Shown piece by piece: positions 46,401 through 52,400 of a stretch of DNA of 64,000 bases. Source of the DNA: Symsagittifera roscoffensis (taxonomy: Eukaryota; Xenacoelomorpha; Acoela; Convolutidae); NCBI RefSeq assembly GCF_963678635.1, contig NC_087067.1, positions 28,873,403-28,937,402 on the forward strand, written 5' to 3'. Under the pieces are notes generated by a model. The model did no database searches. It had not been told where the DNA came from and saw only the letters and a list, made by a program, of their open reading frames with translations. How positions within the stretch are numbered: the first letter of the stretch is position 1; each line of letters starts with the position of its first letter. Made by a program: the position numbers and the translations under genes.

Positions 46401-49400
46401 TCGAAACTTTGACAAGTCGTAGATGAAAATATTTGAATGGAGCTAGTCGGATCAAAACTTGAGAAATCTGGTTCCGAAGAAGCTGTTTCAGAGGTGCTTT
46501 TACTGTGGAAACACCCTCGCAAACAACACAAGGAGTTTTAACTTTTGGGTGCAGTTTGGTTCACTGGGAAGCTCTTGATAAAACGAAGTTAAACCGATTT
46601 TTCAAACCGTTTTTCAAACCGTTTTTGTTTGAGTTTTCGAAAATGCGGTAAAGTTCAAAACAGTTTTTGTCCTGACAGTTTTTAGTCCAAATTTAACCAA
46701 ATTTGGCAAAACGACTTTAAAAAACTTGTTTCATTTCATTTTATCCGTTCATTTGTACCAATGGTAAAGAAAAATGCTTGGTTCAAAATGCAGTGAAAGT
46801 TCAAAAACCGCAAAACCTAACCCTATATCTTAAAATTGTTTCAGTAAAGACAACAAAAACGTGAATGAAAAAATTGATTCATTCGCTTATTGAAACCAAA
46901 AAGTTCCCACTTCTATGTCCCATGATTGTATTAGAAAACATAGCCGCTTTGAAGCAGTCACTATCTGGGTCTGCTTCCGCAAATAAGCAAAGTAAAAGAT
47001 GATGATTGTCAAAAAATGCGCGTAAAAAACTCTACTAAACCAAACAGCCGTATAGAATCTATTCACTCCAGTGAAACCAGCTCAATTTTGAATTAACCAG
47101 AGCATTAAAAAACAAACTGGATCTAAATCCCCCTTTTGTATCTAGCAAGATTATTTCAACAATTAGGCATTACAAGTCTGGAACCTAATAAGGAATTCGC
47201 TTTTGGGGTCGAAGTGGGTTCGAACGAGATTTGAGAAAAAACTTCAAAAACTTTTTAAGAGTTTTATTTGCTTCAGGTTCCAAAGCAGTGATCAGGTGGC
47301 CCTTACAATGTTCCAGCACAAGCGCGAGTTCCTAAACGGTTATTCAGTGCTGCCGGAAAACTACACCGGCAAAGTGGTGTTGAACGTTATCTACGGCAAC
47401 AACTCGGTCGTGCCAGCCGAAGCACGCATTGAGAATGCCAAGCACCAGCTTTACGTTTCCGTCACCCACTTGTTCGATTTTTCCCGGTTTGAGTTGTTGA
47501 ACAAAAAGAAGCCAAGGATAGCGTTTCTGCTTCGTCCGCTGGACAAAACGTTTCCGTACCCAAAAGGCACGGGGCACTTTTAGATTTCCCAATTGCCAGT
47601 AGCTTTTTCGAAGAAAAAAAATAATACAAAATTTTGGATCATAGAACTAGTCCCCCTCCTGTATCAAAAATGTAAAATTTACAGTGCGGATTTAAATTAA
47701 CCGGACGCATTAAACTGGATAATTAAAACGATTTTTTTTCGCAAATTGGGTTGAGTTTAGGTGAAAACTAAAAAGACAAAATTAGCTGTTTTTAGCAGAA
47801 TTAAAATTGTGCAAAACTGTTGGCGAACTTCGCGGGTTCAAAGTTTTACCCAAAAAACCGATAATTTTGAACTTTTTTTAATCAAAAATTAAACCCCGTT
47901 TTTATTTAAAAATTTTTTCAAAAAAAACGTGCGCAATGTTTTTTTGGAGATTATACCTTTCTTAAATTTTATTTGGCTCTGCAAGATGTTCACTTTGTAT
48001 AATTTTGACAATTATTAACTCCTCGGTGTTTATGGCCTAACTTTTGATCAACTAAAAAAGGCAAAATCGGTTCTTTCAGCAAAATTTTGGGCCTACCATT
48101 TAAATTCTGCTGAAAATCTAAGCAAATAGCACCATATGAGTTCTCAAGAAACTCCACGCAAGTTTTGTCTTCATCAATTTCCACTTAATTTCAACCCAAT
48201 TAGAAAAAAATGTTTTTTAAATTTTAAAGTTTTTTCGTTTTGTCCAGATAAATCTAATTATCATCAAAAATAAAATTTTACATTTTGAGACTTGTACAGA
48301 AATTTTTTAACCATTAAGTTGTCTCAATTCATTTTGGAACAATTGGAAGCGCGGAACATTTCTCCGCGTACGAAATATAAAACGAGCAGTGTCGTCACAC
48401 TCGTGGCTTGTTACTTTAGTGGTGTCCACCCCGGGTTGGGCGCATGCAGATCAAGCAACCGATCCCCCGAGAAACCTGAGTTTTGTAATAAAAAACCATC
48501 CCGAGCATACATATTCCTCGCTTTTTTCAATAGTCGGATCAATCAGCACTGTACTAGGTTCAAAGTATGCTAATTCATGACCGTTTAATTAGCTTTAATA
48601 AAGTTGAGTGATACACGAAAAAAAATGCTATGGTATCATTTTGTTTGATTAAAGTACTCAAATTTAAGTGACTAAAACTATGTCCCTGTAGGAAGTATCC
48701 TTTCACTAAATCAAAAAATGACTCACTTTATTTCATTAGGACTGTGAATCTTTGTTCTGAGAAAAGATAATCTTCGAATACTAGTCATAAATTTCTTTTG
48801 TTTTCCTGCTCGGTATTTTAAAAGAGAAGCGACTAGTAATAGTTCAATTTTAACCCAGTAATTTAAGATATAGATAAGATTTTATTAATTTCGCCCAGGA
48901 TTGTTCTTTTGCTTTGATTATGCAGAAATAAAAACAGAAACAGCACCCTGACTACTATGCAACCAAAAAAGCCATCCGTTAAAACAATTATAACCGAAGG
49001 CTGCGGTTTTAACTAAAAGGGACTAATAAACGGATGATGATTGATCTGAAAAATCAAGTTTATTCTGGTTAAAAAATCCGTACGATGAAAGGAGAATAAG
49101 GAAGCAGCTGAAGCCTGAGTAGTTTAATAGATAAGATCAGCCGCCAGCTGAGCTACAGGACTGGCCTGAATTTTTTGGCGCTTCATTTTGCTACCACTGC
49201 AGCAAGTTACTTCAGTCAACGGAAAAAAAAATAGTTTCCTCATAATTAATCTAGTTTTTTTGGCTAATTTGAAAAAAATTTCATAAAAGGTGATTGATCA
49301 AATTTTTCCTTCAGGACTTCGATAGCTAATAAATCAAAAGACAACGACCAAAATGAGTCTCGTTAAAAAAATCCTACCGAAGTTCTTTTCAGAGTTTATT

Positions 49401-52400
49401 GACCAATAAAAATGTTACCGAAAAAAAGTGTCCCTCTTGTTATTGATGTCAATATGCAGGGTTTATAGTTTTGCTGAAACTTAAACGAGGATGAAATTCC
49501 TTTACCACATGTGATTTATGCTCCACATATAATTAAGTAACCCTACCTGAGGAAACACAACAATTAACAAGTTTTGTAAAAGGATCGAAAAAAGCACCTT
49601 GAAACGAGGTTTTCATAGATTATATAATCTAGCTAACTGTTTAGCAGAACAGTGACAAAAATTTTTTCATTTCACCGAAAAAAAAGAACGTAGTAACCTA
49701 TATCCCAGAAAACATCAAGAAAAATTGATGGAAAGTACTGTTTTGAGGATAAATAATGAAAAAAATGGTTAAGGAAAGCTGGAAAATTTCCAAGCATTAA
49801 TTTTTCCAAAAACTAAAAAAGATAAATGAGAGTTATACGTAATGTAGGATTCACAACAAGCAAGAATAACAAAATTTTCCTGTAGATTTGAAACTTTCCA
49901 TTATATATGAAAAGATACAATTTTTCAATGGACACCAGACCGCCTAAAACTTTTGACGAATTAAGGGGAAAAATCACTTCAGACATAATTTCACCACCTC
50001 CAATGTATCTTTCGACTGATCACAGTGCTTCGGTTTAATCTGGGGTCAAACTTTTTCTGCTTCCACGTAAAAAAATTGGTTAAAAATGGGTGAATTGTTA
50101 CAATACAAATACTTGCAAGAAAACAGGCAATTGACTTGTTTGTTTGCAAAATTCTGGATCAATTCTATATAACAAAAAGTGTGAACTAAGGCTTTTTACG
50201 GACTGATTTACTACAATTTGGAATTAAAATTTTTGTTTGGAAAAACTACTGCTTTTTGAATACATTTTTTCCGAATATTTTTCTCAAGCTCATTTCATTG
50301 TTACAAAGATGGTTACTGACAGGTTCCTTTAGCTCCTCGCTAAACTAAAAGTTGTGGTTTTAATCAAAAGGGATGTTTGAATAAAGAATATTTTGCTTGA
50401 AAAATCAAATGAAAATTTATTGTGTGTTCCTCTACGATGAAAGAAGATAGCCAAGCAGGTGAAGCCCGAGTACTTTGAAGGATGAAATCAGGCGCCAGTT
50501 TGTACTTACGAGCAAAACGACTGGCCTGAAGTCGTCAATCCTTTTTTTTCACATTAGCAAGATACTTTAATCAAGAAAAAATCTAACAAATTTGCCCTTC
50601 TCAAATTATTCAAAATTTCGTTTTTTGCTATTTAGAAAAACAAATTTCAAATAAGAGTAAACTTTGACTGCTTTCCTTTTTGACTAAAAAACAATTAAAT
50701 TGAGAAAAAAAACTGAGAATAGTCCCACTGTAATTGTTCCCATTAACCGGCTTAAGAACACAGCACTACCGGCTTGTGAATCCAGGCCTAGGTAACTTCC
50801 GAGCAGATGGAACAATTACAGGCTTTGGGATCTCATAACAATAATATCAACCTCCATCGTAGTAAGAAGATGAGAAATAAGTGTAACTTATGAGTTTAAA
50901 TCTACTACCATAGGTATAACTCTTCAAGCTGTTCGATTCAATAAAGTCATAAACTTGGTCCTCATTAATTGATAATGTTTTTCTAATTATTGCTGTACAT
51001 ATAACTCTTGTCAACATAACTAACAACCTTAGGTGAGAATTACAACTCAAGGCTAGACTACTAAGCAATCAACTAGCAACGTCTGCTTGGGAAAAAGGAA
51101 AAAAACAACCGTTTAGTTCTATTATAAGTGAAGATTCAGCAAACTATCATGGTTGAAATTAAATAGTTTGGAAAATTTATCAAAAATCAAAACAAAAAAC
51201 TCTGTTCACTAAAATTCCCTATCAAAAACTCCCTTAAATTCTGTCGAATTTAATAGAAAGAATGTCATTCAACCAACAACTGTCAAAACAAACAAGTTGT
51301 CTCAAGTCGTGCAAAACATTAGCGCCATTTTTTTTTCATGTTTTTTTTGCAATTTGCTTTTATATTTTAAAAAAATCAAACAGCAAACCGCTGTTGGTAA
51401 ACCACGTTGTAATTTAACTAAAAAAACGGCACTAAATCATCGATTTTTCCATCGATCTCATTGCTAAACTTAAGTCTGATCAGTGTCATTTTATTGAAAG
51501 CTAGGAGTTTGATTAGCGCTTTTTCATCTCAGGGATAAAGCAGTATTGAATTAGCACTGTATCAGCGTTAAATTATAAATTATACTTACAAATCAGCTTT
51601 GTTTTTAGTGGGCTTGTTTTCCTATAGTTCTGTGAAAAGTTCTATAATTCGCGAAATTAAAAACTCTCCGTCCTTTCTAAGTTTAGCTAAAACAAAACAT
51701 GAAAAAAAAATATTTGAGTTTTTTTTGACCAGAATTAAATTAGCGTCAGTCTTTATAAAAAAAACCACTGATTTTCCGGTGAAACTTTTTTTTAGTAATG
51801 AGTTTTCAATGAAATATCGTAGATTCACTGAGGGAAGACAAAAAACAAGTGATTCCGAATTGCAAAATGCTTCATATTTAAAGTATACTCTAATAATCCG
51901 ATTTATTTCAGTCCTCATTTTCTTTTTGACCAAAATTTTTCAAAGTTGTTGGGAAACTGAAAATATGCCCCCCGTAAGGTGCCAACAAATACCGAGAGGT
52001 GCAGCTCAACCGGAAGTCAGGGGAAGTCACGGGCGAGGGGGGTTACTGCACATTCGAAGTGTGTGATCACACTATTAAAAAGAGATGGCTGTTTATTCGA
52101 GTAAAGGCCTACAAGGGATTGGTCCCCAGCGATTTCTTAGGTAAATTGGTTGAAAAAAGAAAGACGCATTTTTTTACAAACTTAGTTCCAATCTATGAAG
52201 CTTTTATTATTGAAAAATTTTCTCTGCTTTGATTAAACCTTGAGAAAGGAGGGCGGGTTGGTAGTTCGGGGGTGTCCGCGGAAAGTAAACCACAATAAAA
52301 AGTTTCTCACGGGAAGGGAATGGTCGGTTTTTCAAAACATAAGTCCTCCTTTTGTAGGTCGACCGATTTACTTTGCCGAATTAACCTAAAGTCCCAAAAA

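Larger units (their letters stand above)
44071..47276 (+). other. Intron 8 of the tandem-C2 gene (3.2 kb)
   Basis: Holds the inverted family-B copy (44539-44733) and two family-D stretches (44740-45130 and 45400-45760). The rest is AT-rich, with a G-run at 46312-46322. No exon recognised. Confidence 0.5.
47567..51978 (+). other. Intron 9 of the tandem-C2 gene (4.4 kb)
   Basis: Contains a degenerate foldback-element copy from 47682 and a pair of direct repeats (48990-49280 and 50330-50640). No further exon was recognised, although a short one cannot be excluded. Confidence 0.5.
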
